This document shows, piece by piece, positions 21,125-29,239 of a stretch of 34,162 nt of DNA; the first letter of the stretch is position 1, and every line of letters starts with the position of its first letter. The notes under the pieces were generated by a model. That model ran no database searches. It was given only the letters and a program-made list of their open reading frames with translations, and was not told the origin of the DNA. Position numbers and translations under genes: made by a program. The stretch lies in assembly GCA_900769535.1 (NCBI GenBank), contig CAAGHB010000040.1, positions 1 to 34,162 on the forward strand, given 5' to 3'. This DNA is from Clostridia bacterium. GTDB taxonomy: Bacteria; Bacillota; Clostridia; Oscillospirales; Acutalibacteraceae.

Positions 21125-23536
21125 ATGAAATTTTCTGATTTTTTAAAGGATAATATCGTATGTCTCGACGGCGGAATGGGTACCCTTTTGCAAGAAAAGG
21201 GACTGCCCGTAGGCGAGCTTCCTGAACGATGGAATTTGACCCACGCCGACGTGATAACCGATATTCACAGGGCGTATTTTGACGCGGGAAGTAACGTCGT
21301 CAGCGCCAACACCTTTGGCGCAAACGGGCTCAAATTCTCGGATGACGAGCTTGACCAAATCATTTCTGCCGCATTCGATAATGCAAAAAAGGCGAGGGAG
21401 CTTTCCGTTTCAGATAAGGAAAAATTCGTTGCCCTCGATATAGGACCTCTCGGTCGTCTTTTAAAGCCGCTCGGCGACCTTGATTTTGAGGATGCCGTTT
21501 CACTTTTTGCAAAAACGGTCAAGCTCGGTGTAAAATACGGAGCCGACCTGATAATAATCGAAACCATGAACGACAGCTACGAAACAAAGGCGGCTGTTTT
21601 AGCGGTAAAGGAAAACAGCGACCTGCCGATTATCGTTTCGAACGTTTACGGAGCCGACGGCAAGCTTATGACGGGAGCCAACCCTGCCGCAATGGTGACC
21701 CTGCTCGAAGGAATGGGCGTCGATGCAATCGGAGCCAACTGCTCACTCGGACCGAAGCAGCTTACACCCATTGTGAAGGAAATTCTCGCGAGTGCATCTG
21801 TCCCGACCCTGCTCATGCCGAATGCAGGATTACCGAAATCGGTTGACGGCAGAACGGTATTTGACGTCACCGCCGACGAATTTGCCGACGAGGTTTGCGA
21901 GCTGATAAAGGCAGGTGTACGCGTTGTAGGCGGCTGCTGCGGTACCACTCCCGAGTATATCCGTGCCGTGTGCGAAAGGGCAAATGGACTTACTCCCATA
22001 CCAATCGAACTGAAAAATATTACTTCCGTGTCGTCATACACCCACGCGGTGAAATTCGGCTCATCACCCGTACTCATCGGCGAAAGAATTAACCCCACCG
22101 GCAAAAAACGCTTCAAACAGGCGCTTGTCGAAAGGGACATAAATTACATCCTCACCGAAGGCGTAAACCAGCAGGAAAAGGGTGTACATATCCTCGACGT
22201 AAACGTCGGTTTGCCCGATATTGACGAAAAGGAAATGCTTAAAACGGCGGTCACCGAGCTTCAAGCAGTAACCGACCTTCCGCTTCAAATCGACACCTCG
22301 GATATATCCGCTATGGAAACGGCCCTTCGTCTTTATAACGGAAAGCCCATGATAAATTCCGTCAACGGCAAGGATGAGGTTATGGCGGCGGTATTTCCGC
22401 TTGTCAAAAAATACGGCGGATTGGTTGTAGCTCTCACCCTTGACGAAAACGGAATACCGAAAACGGCCGACGGCAGAGTAAAAATCGCCGAAAAGATACT
22501 GAATACAGCCGAAAAATACGGAATTGATAAAAAGGATATTATCTTCGATACTCTGGCAATGACGGTCAGCGCCGACAATTTCGCCGCCGTCGAAACGCTC
22601 AACGCGCTTACGAGGATAAATCGCGATTTAGGTTGCCATACCTCGCTCGGCATATCGAATGTTTCGTTTGGCTTACCTAATCGTGACGCGGTGAATGGCG
22701 TTTTCTTTGCCCTTGCCCTAGAAAATGGGCTTTCAGCGGCAATTATGAATCCCTATTCGCCCGATATGATGAAAACCTATTACTGCTATCGAGCCCTCCA
22801 CGGAATCGACGCAAATTGCACCGATTATATTTCGGCGGCAGACAGCTTTACCGTGCAATCGGCACCTGCTTCGCCGACTGAAAGGGTATCATCAAACGAG
22901 GAATACCGCTCTGAGCTCGAAAAGGCGATTGTAAAAGGATTTAGGGATAGGTCGCGTGAGCTGACCGACGAGCTGCTGAAAAGCGAAGAACCCCTCAAAA
23001 TAGTCGAAAACGAGATAATCCCCGCACTCAACCGCGTAGGTGAGGGGTTTGAGAAAAAGACGGTGTATCTGCCGCAGCTTCTTATGAGCGCCGAGGCGGC
23101 ACAGTCGGCATTCGAGCGTATAAAATGCGCCATGGCATCAAGCGGAAACGCCGCCGAGTCAAAGGGCGTTTTCGTCATAGCGACGGTAAAGGGCGATATC
23201 CACGATATAGGAAAAAATATCGTCAAGCTGATACTCGAAAATTACGGATTCTCGGTCATCGACTTGGGCAAGGACGTACCACCCGAAGCGGTTGTCGAGG
23301 CGGCAATAAGCAACAATGCCCACCTTGTCGGACTAAGCGCACTAATGACCACTACCGTTTCGTCGATGGAGGAAACCATTTTACAGCTTCGCGAAAAAGT
23401 CCCGTTTTGTAAAATTGTCGTCGGCGGCGCAGTTCTTACAGAGGAATATGCCGAAAAAATCGGCGCCGACAAATACGCAAAGGACGCTATGGAGGCCGTT
23501 CGCTATGCCGAAAGCATAGTAGCGCCGATGACCTGA
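21125..23536 (+). CDS. metH: Cobalamin-dependent methionine synthase lacking the activation domain
   Basis: An 803-residue enzyme that transfers methyl from methyl-THF through cobalamin to homocysteine. Domains: homocysteine/zinc barrel 1-290 with ligands Cys206, Cys271 and Cys272; a pterin-binding barrel about 310-565 (IGERINPTGKKRFK, then DVNVGLPD and NGKD); a cobalamin cap about 590-670; and a B12 Rossmann domain about 680-803 with the cobalt-ligand His693 in GDIHDIGKN. E. coli MetH has about 1,230 residues; the missing part is the activation domain encoded just upstream. CGGAGGAAAAG selects ATG 21125. The promoter lies before metF. Confidence 0.96.
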   Translation: MKFSDFLKDNIVCLDGGMGTLLQEKGLPVGELPERWNLTHADVITDIHRAYFDAGSNVVSANTFGANGLKFSDDELDQIISAAFDNAKKARELSVSDKEKFVALDIGPLGRLLKPLGDLDFEDAVSLFAKTVKLGVKYGADLIIIETMNDSYETKAAVLAVKENSDLPIIVSNVYGADGKLMTGANPAAMVTLLEGMGVDAIGANCSLGPKQLTPIVKEILASASVPTLLMPNAGLPKSVDGRTVFDVTADEFADEVCELIKAGVRVVGGCCGTTPEYIRAVCERANGLTPIPIELKNITSVSSYTHAVKFGSSPVLIGERINPTGKKRFKQALVERDINYILTEGVNQQEKGVHILDVNVGLPDIDEKEMLKTAVTELQAVTDLPLQIDTSDISAMETALRLYNGKPMINSVNGKDEVMAAVFPLVKKYGGLVVALTLDENGIPKTADGRVKIAEKILNTAEKYGIDKKDIIFDTLAMTVSADNFAAVETLNALTRINRDLGCHTSLGISNVSFGLPNRDAVNGVFFALALENGLSAAIMNPYSPDMMKTYYCYRALHGIDANCTDYISAADSFTVQSAPASPTERVSSNEEYRSELEKAIVKGFRDRSRELTDELLKSEEPLKIVENEIIPALNRVGEGFEKKTVYLPQLLMSAEAAQSAFERIKCAMASSGNAAESKGVFVIATVKGDIHDIGKNIVKLILENYGFSVIDLGKDVPPEAVVEAAISNNAHLVGLSALMTTTVSSMEETILQLREKVPFCKIVVGGAVLTEEYAEKIGADKYAKDAMEAVRYAESIVAPMT

Positions 23537-23586
23537 TAATCGGTGAAATTTACTCATTTTACGGGATTAAATGTTTTTCAGGCGTA

Positions 23587-23615
23587 TTGACTTTGAATGT
23601 AAAATGTGGTAGCAT
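23587..23615 (+). promoter_or_regulatory. Promoter of the SCIFF gene
   Basis: TTGACT (23587-23592), a 17-bp spacer and TAGCAT (23610-23615), 32 bp before the peptide start. Confidence 0.6.
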
Positions 23616-23647
23616 AAGAATAATGATTTATGGAGGTTGCATTTTTT

Positions 23648-23800
23648 ATGGAACATATCAAAACTATCGAAACAAAGAATCTTTGCGAAAGCGCTAAAAA
23701 CGGCGGTTGCGGCGAATGCCAGACTTCATGCCAGTCTGCTTGTAAAACAAGCTGCGGTATCGCAAATCAGCAGTGTGAAAACACTCAGGAAAGCAAGTAA
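23648..23800 (+). CDS. scfA: SCIFF-type ranthipeptide precursor
   Basis: A 50-residue peptide, easily missed because of its size. It begins MEHIKTIETKNL, the conserved leader, and its core carries cysteines at 21, 24, 28, 32, 36 and 43 in the pattern CGECQTSCQSACKTSC...C. This is the six-cysteines-in-forty-five (SCIFF) pattern found nearly throughout Clostridia. A seventh cysteine, Cys13, lies in the leader. The partner radical-SAM enzyme is the next gene. In the studied homologue CteA/CteB the enzyme makes a thioether link from a core cysteine to a neighbouring residue. The role is unresolved, with quorum-like signalling proposed for some ranthipeptides. GGAGG lies 10 bases upstream. A terminator follows, so the peptide may be made in excess over the enzyme. 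Confidence 0.95.
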   Translation: MEHIKTIETKNLCESAKNGGCGECQTSCQSACKTSCGIANQQCENTQESK

Positions 23801-23815
23801 TTGCACAAACGAATT

Positions 23816-23847
23816 AAAAAATGCCGCCGAAATCGGTGGCATTTTTT
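23816..23847 (+). terminator. Partial terminator between scfA and scfB
   Basis: ATGCCGCCG (23821-23829) pairs with CGGTGGCAT (23834-23842) with one wobble, preceded by A and followed by six T. It probably attenuates transcription so that only some transcripts reach scfB. Confidence 0.8.
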
Positions 23848-23887
23848 CGTAATAAAGCTTATAAAGAGGTAAAAGAGGAGAAAATCA

Positions 23888-25270
23888 ATGATTCATCAGT
23901 ACCGTTTAGGCGGATATAATATCGTTATCGACGTATGCTCGGGAGCAATTCACGTTGTTGACGAGGTCGCATACGATATAATTTCCCTTTTTGAATCGAA
24001 TAGTAAGGACGATATTTTATCGAAAATAGCCGAAAAATATGCCGACCGAGAGGATATTTCGGCCGACGATATTTCGGAATGCTATAATCAGGTCTGCTTG
24101 TTAAAGGAGCAGGGAAAGCTTTTTGCACCCGACACCTTTGCATCGATGGCAGGAAAACTGAAAGAAAAAACTGCCGGGGTGGTAAAGGCACTCTGCCTTC
24201 ACGTTGCACATACCTGCAATCTTAACTGCGCCTATTGCTTTGCAAGTCAGGGAAAATATCACGGCGACAGAGCCATTATGAGCTTCGAGGTTGGAAAGCA
24301 GGCGTTCGATTATCTTATCAAAAATTCGGGTACACGTCGTAATTTAGAGGTCGATTTCTTTGGCGGAGAGCCGCTTATGAATTTCGACGTGGTAAAGCAG
24401 CTTGTCGCCTATGCTCGTCAAATTGAAAAGGAGCATAATAAGAATTTCAGATTCACCCTTACCACAAACGGACTTCTCATCGACGACGACGTAATCGACT
24501 TTGCAAATAAGGAAATGAGCAACGTCGTACTTAGCTTGGACGGAAGAAAGGAAATCCACGACCGTTACCGAGTTGACTATTCGGGAAATGGCAGCTGGGA
24601 CCGCATAGTACCAAAGTTTCAGCAGCTTGTAGATGCACGTGAGGGAAAGAATTATTATATGCGCGGCACCTTTACCCACCGTAATCCCGATTTTCTGAAC
24701 GATATAAAGCAAATGCTCGATTTGGGCTTTAACGAGCTTAGTATGGAGCCGGTGGTATGCGCCCCCGGTGACCCTGCCGAGCTTACCGAAGAGGATTTAC
24801 CCATCGTACTCGACCAATATGAAAAATTGGCCGAGCTTATGCTCGAAAGAAATAAGCAAGGAAAGCCATTTACCTTCTATCACTATATGATTGATTTAAC
24901 GGGCGGCCCCTGTATTTACAAGCGTATTTCCGGCTGTGGTTCGGGTACCGAATATATGGCGGTTACTCCTTGGGGCGACCTTTATCCCTGCCACCAATTT
25001 GTCGGAGATGAAAAATTCCGTCTCGGTGACGTTTGGACCGGTGTAACGAATACCGAAATCCAGAGTGAATTTGCCGCCTGCAACGTTTACGCTCACGAGG
25101 AATGTAAGGATTGCTGGGCTCGACTTTATTGCTCGGGCGGTTGCGCCGCGAATGCCTATCATTCAACCGGCTCGGTTACCGGCGTTTACGAATACGGCTG
25201 TAAGCTGTTTAAAAAGCGAATGGAATGCGCCATTATGGTCGAGGTCGCAAAGGCGCTTGGTGCGGAATGA
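23888..25270 (+). CDS. scfB: Radical SAM SCIFF maturase
   Basis: A 460-residue thioether-forming radical-SAM enzyme. Residues 1-90 resemble a PqqD-like RiPP recognition element that would hold the ScfA leader. The radical-SAM cluster motif is Cys110, Cys114, Cys117 (HTCNLNCAYCFA), followed by the GGEP-equivalent FFGGEPLMNF. The C-terminal SPASM region has many cysteines for auxiliary [4Fe-4S] clusters: GGPCIYKRISGCGSG, YPCHQF, CNVYAHEECKDCWARLYCSGGC and YGCK. The length matches the family. A GAGGAG-type site precedes the ATG. The following decarboxylase starts within its stop codon. Confidence 0.96.
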   Translation: MIHQYRLGGYNIVIDVCSGAIHVVDEVAYDIISLFESNSKDDILSKIAEKYADREDISADDISECYNQVCLLKEQGKLFAPDTFASMAGKLKEKTAGVVKALCLHVAHTCNLNCAYCFASQGKYHGDRAIMSFEVGKQAFDYLIKNSGTRRNLEVDFFGGEPLMNFDVVKQLVAYARQIEKEHNKNFRFTLTTNGLLIDDDVIDFANKEMSNVVLSLDGRKEIHDRYRVDYSGNGSWDRIVPKFQQLVDAREGKNYYMRGTFTHRNPDFLNDIKQMLDLGFNELSMEPVVCAPGDPAELTEEDLPIVLDQYEKLAELMLERNKQGKPFTFYHYMIDLTGGPCIYKRISGCGSGTEYMAVTPWGDLYPCHQFVGDEKFRLGDVWTGVTNTEIQSEFAACNVYAHEECKDCWARLYCSGGCAANAYHSTGSVTGVYEYGCKLFKKRMECAIMVEVAKALGAE

Positions 25271-26610
25271 TGAAAACGCCGATTTGCGATTTCGTAAAAA
25301 AATATGCCGAAAGTAATGCCCTGCGTCTGCATATGCCGGGGCATAAAGGGGTATCCTTTATTGGCGCCGAATCGCTTGATATAACAGAAATTGACGGAGC
25401 CGATAGCTTGTATGAAGCGAGTGGAATAATCAAGGAGAGCGAAGATAACGCAAGTGAGCTTTTCGGATGCCCGACCTATTATTCTACCGAGGGTGCTTCA
25501 CATTCAATTCGGGCTATGCTTTACCTCATTTCACTTTACGCGAGGGAAAGGGAAGAGCGTCCTCTGATTGCCGCCGCGATGAATGTGCATAAGGTGTTTT
25601 TGACCGCCGTCGCGTTACTCGATTTGGATGTCGAGTGGCTCGAATTTGACGGTAAAGAGGGGTATTTGTCTTGTCTTCCTGATGCGAAAAAACTTGATGC
25701 CTTTTTACAAAGCAGTGACAAAAAGCCGACTGCAATCTATCTTACATCGCCTGATTATCTCGGCAATATCGCCGATATAAAGGCGATTTCAGCGGTGTGT
25801 AAAAAATACGGTGTCATCCTCGCAGTTGATAATGCCCACGGAGCATATCTTCGCTTTTTGACTCCGTCACAGCACCCAATCGACCTTGGCGCCGACATTT
25901 GCTGCGACTCCGCGCATAAAACGCTGCCGGCGTTAACTGGTGCCGCCTATCTGCATATATCGAGCACTGTGCCGAAAATTTTTGTCAGCGAGGCAAAAAA
26001 TGCACTTGCCCTTTTCGGCTCTACCAGCCCTTCGTATCTAATTTTGCAGTCGCTCGACCGACTAAACTTATATCTTTCAAGCGGCTATAACGAGCGGCTT
26101 TCATCCCTTGTCGAAAGGGTGAAAATGCTCAAAACCCGCCTTGCCGAAGCGGGTTACACTCTATATGGAAACGAGCCGACAAAGATTACCTTGGCAACCA
26201 AAGCGTACGGCTACACAGGCACCGATTTCGCAAAAATATTGGCCGAAAAAGGTATCGTTTGCGAATATGCCGACCCTGATTTTATCGTCTTTATGCTGAC
26301 CGACGAGATTGGGGAGGAGGGACTATCTCGCCTCGAAAACGCGCTTTTATCGGTGCCGAAAATGCCGCCGATTGCCACCGACCGCATAGTAATTCACCGA
26401 CCGGAAAGGGTAATGTCGATACGCGACGCAATGATGTCACCTTGCGAAAGGGTGGCTACCGCTAATGGCCTCGGCCGAGTGCTTGCACAGCCGTCGGTGA
26501 GCTGTCCTCCTGCCGTACCGATTGCTTTTTGCGGCGAAAAAATTAATAAAAAAACCCTTTTGGCATTTGACTATTACGGAATAAAAGAGCTGACGGTAGT
26601 TAAAGAATAA
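25267..26610 (+). CDS. Orn/Lys/Arg decarboxylase family PLP enzyme
   Basis: A 447-residue fold-type I PLP enzyme of the prokaryotic basic-amino-acid decarboxylase family, which makes polyamine precursors (agmatine, cadaverine or putrescine). The N-terminal RLHMPGHKG (20-28), the EIDGADSLYEA motif, the aspartate of AVDNAHGAY and the PLP lysine Lys218 in CDSAHKTLPALTG are all present. The C-terminal HRPERVMSIRDAMMSP segment is typical. The specific amino acid cannot be told. An in-frame codon 42 bases upstream lies inside scfB. The ATG at 25267 overlaps the scfB stop (ATGATGA arrangement), so the two are translationally coupled. Confidence 0.9.
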   Translation: MMKTPICDFVKKYAESNALRLHMPGHKGVSFIGAESLDITEIDGADSLYEASGIIKESEDNASELFGCPTYYSTEGASHSIRAMLYLISLYAREREERPLIAAAMNVHKVFLTAVALLDLDVEWLEFDGKEGYLSCLPDAKKLDAFLQSSDKKPTAIYLTSPDYLGNIADIKAISAVCKKYGVILAVDNAHGAYLRFLTPSQHPIDLGADICCDSAHKTLPALTGAAYLHISSTVPKIFVSEAKNALALFGSTSPSYLILQSLDRLNLYLSSGYNERLSSLVERVKMLKTRLAEAGYTLYGNEPTKITLATKAYGYTGTDFAKILAEKGIVCEYADPDFIVFMLTDEIGEEGLSRLENALLSVPKMPPIATDRIVIHRPERVMSIRDAMMSPCERVATANGLGRVLAQPSVSCPPAVPIAFCGEKINKKTLLAFDYYGIKELTVVKE

Positions 26611-26614
26611 ATTA

Positions 26615-26646
26615 AAAACTGCTTATCGTGAGATAAGCAGTTTTTT
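26615..26646. terminator. Bidirectional terminator between the decarboxylase and rsmE
   Basis: AAAACTGCTTATC (26615-26627) and GATAAGCAGTTTT (26632-26644) form a perfect 13-bp stem around GTGA, with T-tails on both strands. Confidence 0.92.
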
Positions 26647-26657
26647 GCATTTTAATT

Positions 26658-27404
26658 CTATTCGTTTTCGCTCATTTCGGTATAGAGCATGCACATTCCG
26701 ACGGCGGTTATTGCGGCGGTTTCGGTGCGCAAAATGCGCTTACCGAGTGAAATGGTCTTTCCGCCTGCATCCTTTGCCTGCTCGATTTCGGCGTCGTCAA
26801 AGCCACCTTCGGGCCCGATTATAATTCCTACCGATTTTGCGTTTTTAAGCGCGGTCAGCGCCTCTTTTGTCGATAAAATTCCGTCCTCGTTTTCATAAGG
26901 GACGAGAAGCAAATCGAGTTCTTTTGCGACGGCTAATGCGGCCTTGTACGAAACAATTTCGTTAATTTCGGGTATTGTGTTGCGTTTGCTTTGCTTTGCG
27001 GCGCTTTCTGAAATTGCCTGCCAGCGTATCTGTTTCGACTTTTTCTTTTTATCATCGAGTTTTACTATGCAACGCTTCATTTCTATCGGGGTTATCGAAT
27101 ATACTCCAAGCTCGACCGCCTTTTGAATAATAAGCTCCATTTTGTCGCTCTTTGGCAACCCTTGAAACAGGTGGATTTGAAGCGGCAGCTCGGTATTTTG
27201 ATAATCCTCCTCGATAATCGGAGTGGTAATTTGGTCATTGTCGATTGTCTCGATTTGGCAAAGGTCGCTTTTACCATTCACACTTATCAGAATGGTGTCG
27301 CCGACCTTCATTCTCAGCACGTTTTTTATATGATTGTGGTCGGCTCCCGTAATAATATATCGGTCACCCTGCCGACAATCATCGTTTACAAAGAAATTAT
27401 ACAT
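26658..27404 (-). CDS. rsmE: 16S rRNA (uracil-1498-N3)-methyltransferase
   Basis: A 248-residue SPOUT methyltransferase that methylates U1498 of 16S rRNA in the ribosomal decoding region. The N-terminal PUA-like domain contains ITGADHNHIKNVLRMKVGD. The C-terminal trefoil-knot domain carries IIGPEGGFDDAEIEQA and ISLGKRILRTETAAITA, the SAM-binding knot. The length is usual. AAGGGGT precedes the ATG. The gene upstream on the same strand (27427) ends 23 bp before the start, so they may share a transcript. Confidence 0.96.
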   Translation of the reverse strand: MYNFFVNDDCRQGDRYIITGADHNHIKNVLRMKVGDTILISVNGKSDLCQIETIDNDQITTPIIEEDYQNTELPLQIHLFQGLPKSDKMELIIQKAVELGVYSITPIEMKRCIVKLDDKKKKSKQIRWQAISESAAKQSKRNTIPEINEIVSYKAALAVAKELDLLLVPYENEDGILSTKEALTALKNAKSVGIIIGPEGGFDDAEIEQAKDAGGKTISLGKRILRTETAAITAVGMCMLYTEMSENE

Positions 27405-27426
27405 CTTTTACCCCTTCAATCGATAT

Positions 27427-28401
27427 TTAAAACACTATTGAGTATTCGAGTGTGGTATTGTTTTCTGATATTGCCTCGTTTGTGATTGACCAGCCGGCGC
27501 TGATTTTTATTTCAGAGAGTGCTGCATCAATTTTTTGAGCATTACTTATTTTAATGCCGGAGGAATTTCCATATTGAAGTGAATATGTTTTTGATAATAT
27601 TTTATTTTCATTATTAGGGTTTAACCGCATTTTTATGAGAGCGTTAATGTCTCCTTCGTTTTTAAAATATACAAGTTTGGGCTCTGCGGGAGTTTCTTTT
27701 CCGGCAAAGTCAATTTTTGCAGCAACCTCTACGCCCGAAAATTCGCTTTTTGAACTGGCGGATAAACCTTCAATTCCTATTTTTGCAGTGATTCCGCGAT
27801 TACCGTTAAATCCATACGAAGCATTTCTGCTTTGCGATTTTTTATCGTTACTTTTGAGAATGATTTCGACGTGTTTTGCGCCTAATGTTTGCGCAATGTT
27901 TGTAAGCTCGTCTACTCGAACCTTTTTCAAATATGCAAAATAATCATTGAGTTTTATGTAAAGGTTGTTAAAGCAGGGGTCAACATGATAAATTGTTTCC
28001 TCTAAAAGCGGATAAAAGGAGATATCCAACAAATCGGCAAATTCCTTGTAAATATTTAATATTTTTATATCTTTTCCTGAGTAAAAGCCAATGGCTCCTT
28101 CACAGGCCTTGTTTTCTCTGCGTTTGTCATAACCTACTACATTTATTAAATCCGGACGTACAAAGTTGCTTTCAAGTAATTCTTCCTTAAATATGGGGCA
28201 GAGAGTTTTCCTATCTTTTTCATATCGTTTTTGGTCTAATTGTTGGTTAAATTGTTTGCTGCCTTCTTTAACGTTTTCAGCTACGGTGGCGGCTGCATTT
28301 TTTGCTGTTTCGCCAATATTTGTGATTGTGTTTTTTGTTGCGTTGCTGACGTTATTTGCAATATTGCGCAAATTTTCTTTTGAAAACTTTTTGATTTCCA
28401 T
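27427..28401 (-). CDS. Unrecognised 324-residue protein with an amphipathic N-terminal helix
   Basis: I do not recognise the family. Residues 1-62 form a long Ala/Asn/Lys-rich amphipathic helix (NNVSNATKNTITNIGETAKN, then AAATVAENVKEGSKQF) of the kind that lies on membranes or makes coiled coils. Residues 63-180 look globular alpha/beta (LCPIFKEELLESNF, INVVGYDKRRE, YFAYLKKVRVDELTNIAQTL). Residues 180-324 are mainly beta, with GAKHVEIILKS, a Gly/Asn-rich segment and several lysine-capped strands. No signal peptide or membrane segment is visible. GGAG precedes the ATG. It follows the TM2 gene by 16 bp, and the pair seems to be an operon. A membrane-surface role is a guess. Confidence 0.7.
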   Translation of the reverse strand: MEIKKFSKENLRNIANNVSNATKNTITNIGETAKNAAATVAENVKEGSKQFNQQLDQKRYEKDRKTLCPIFKEELLESNFVRPDLINVVGYDKRRENKACEGAIGFYSGKDIKILNIYKEFADLLDISFYPLLEETIYHVDPCFNNLYIKLNDYFAYLKKVRVDELTNIAQTLGAKHVEIILKSNDKKSQSRNASYGFNGNRGITAKIGIEGLSASSKSEFSGVEVAAKIDFAGKETPAEPKLVYFKNEGDINALIKMRLNPNNENKILSKTYSLQYGNSSGIKISNAQKIDAALSEIKISAGWSITNEAISENNTTLEYSIVF

Positions 28402-28417
28402 TTAAATCTCCTTTGCA

Positions 28418-28603
28418 TTATGGATAGTAGGGGTTGGGCTTGAATAATAATACAATCAAATCTATCATTATACCTATTCCCAGTAGTCCGCCGGTAAAGA
28501 TATAAAAAAGCCCTAACAGTATTCTGCCTTCATAAAATTTGTGTGCGCCTATTACCCCAAGGAATAGACATAAAAGTAATGATACCCATTTGTTTTTTGC
28601 CAT
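28418..28603 (-). CDS. TM2-domain membrane protein
   Basis: A 61-residue protein consisting of a TM2 domain: a basic start, helix 1 (VSLLLCLFLGVIGAHKFY), the conserved turn G-AHKFYEGR, helix 2 (LLGLFYIFTGGLLGIGIMIDLIVLLF) and a short tail. TM2 proteins are small two-helix membrane proteins of unclear function, often paired with unrelated soluble partners. GAGGTG lies 8 bases upstream. It is the first gene of a probable operon with the 324-residue protein, below an 11-bp-arm inverted repeat. Confidence 0.88.
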   Translation of the reverse strand: MAKNKWVSLLLCLFLGVIGAHKFYEGRILLGLFYIFTGGLLGIGIMIDLIVLLFKPNPYYP

Positions 28604-28623
28604 TTTTCACACCTCAAATAATT

Positions 28624-28656
28624 TATTATGAAACATTTTTAAAACGTTTCATAATA
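28624..28656. promoter_or_regulatory. Inverted repeat upstream of the TM2 operon
   Basis: TATTATGAAAC (28624-28634) and GTTTCATAATA (28646-28656) are perfect 11-bp arms around an 11-base AT-rich centre, and the pairing can continue inward after one mismatch. It lies 20 bp before the TM2 start. It could be an operator or a leader hairpin; there is no T-run, so it is not a simple terminator. Confidence 0.6.
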
Positions 28657-28779
28657 TTATTTGCAAATTTCGCGAATGCTGGGTGTGTTTTTCATGTTTT
28701 TTGAATCTTTGGCGTAGAAATTTACTTATTTTAAGGTTATAATAAAGATACAGACAAAAAAGAAAGGAAGTAATTATGT

Positions 28780-29088
28780 ATGTCAGTACTTAAAGTAAAT
28801 ATAAATAATTTTGACGAGGTTAAAAACAGCGAAAAAACCGTTCTTCTCGATTTTTATGCTGATTGGTGCGGTCCTTGCCGTATGGTTTCGCCGCTTGTTG
28901 ACGAGATAGCAGAGGAAAATCCTCAGTATCTTGTAGCAAAAATCAACGTTGATGACGAGCCCGAGCTTGCCGAGTCGTTTTCGGTTACAAGCATACCGAC
29001 TCTTGTTGTCATGAAAAACGGTGAGGTGGTCGCTCAATCATCGGGGGCGCGTCCGAAGGAACAAATCCTTGATATGTTAGAGGGCTAA
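28780..29088 (+). CDS. trxA: Thioredoxin
   Basis: A 102-residue disulfide reductase with the active site WCGPC (residues 30-34), the cis-proline motif SIPTLVV and the conserved Asp-Phe-Tyr-Ala strand. It reduces cytoplasmic protein disulfides and receives electrons from thioredoxin reductase, probably the gene 150 bp downstream. GGAAG lies 9 bases before the ATG. An overlapping ATG at 28776 opens a 5-codon frame (MYVST) that stops inside trxA. A TATAAT at 28738-28743 is a likely -10 with a poor -35. Confidence 0.96.
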   Translation: MSVLKVNINNFDEVKNSEKTVLLDFYADWCGPCRMVSPLVDEIAEENPQYLVAKINVDDEPELAESFSVTSIPTLVVMKNGEVVAQSSGARPKEQILDMLEG

Positions 29089-29239
29089 CGCAATTTTTAA
29101 TGGGCCAAGTCGCGCGGTTTGTATGGATTTTGCATTATTCGGCGTGAGTGGCTTACATATTTAAATTGTATCACATCCTACGGCCTTTTTCAACAAGCAC
29201 CTTGACGCTGAAACGAACGTAATAATTAGGAGAAGTATG

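Noticed and set aside
23637..23852. 71-codon plus-strand frame overlapping the SCIFF gene
   Set aside because: It is an out-of-frame reading of scfA; the SCIFF cysteine pattern identifies the true frame.
29089..29239. Promoter before trxB using TTGACG near 29202
   Set aside because: The only nearby -10-like TAATAA is about 12 bases away, too close for a sigma-A promoter.
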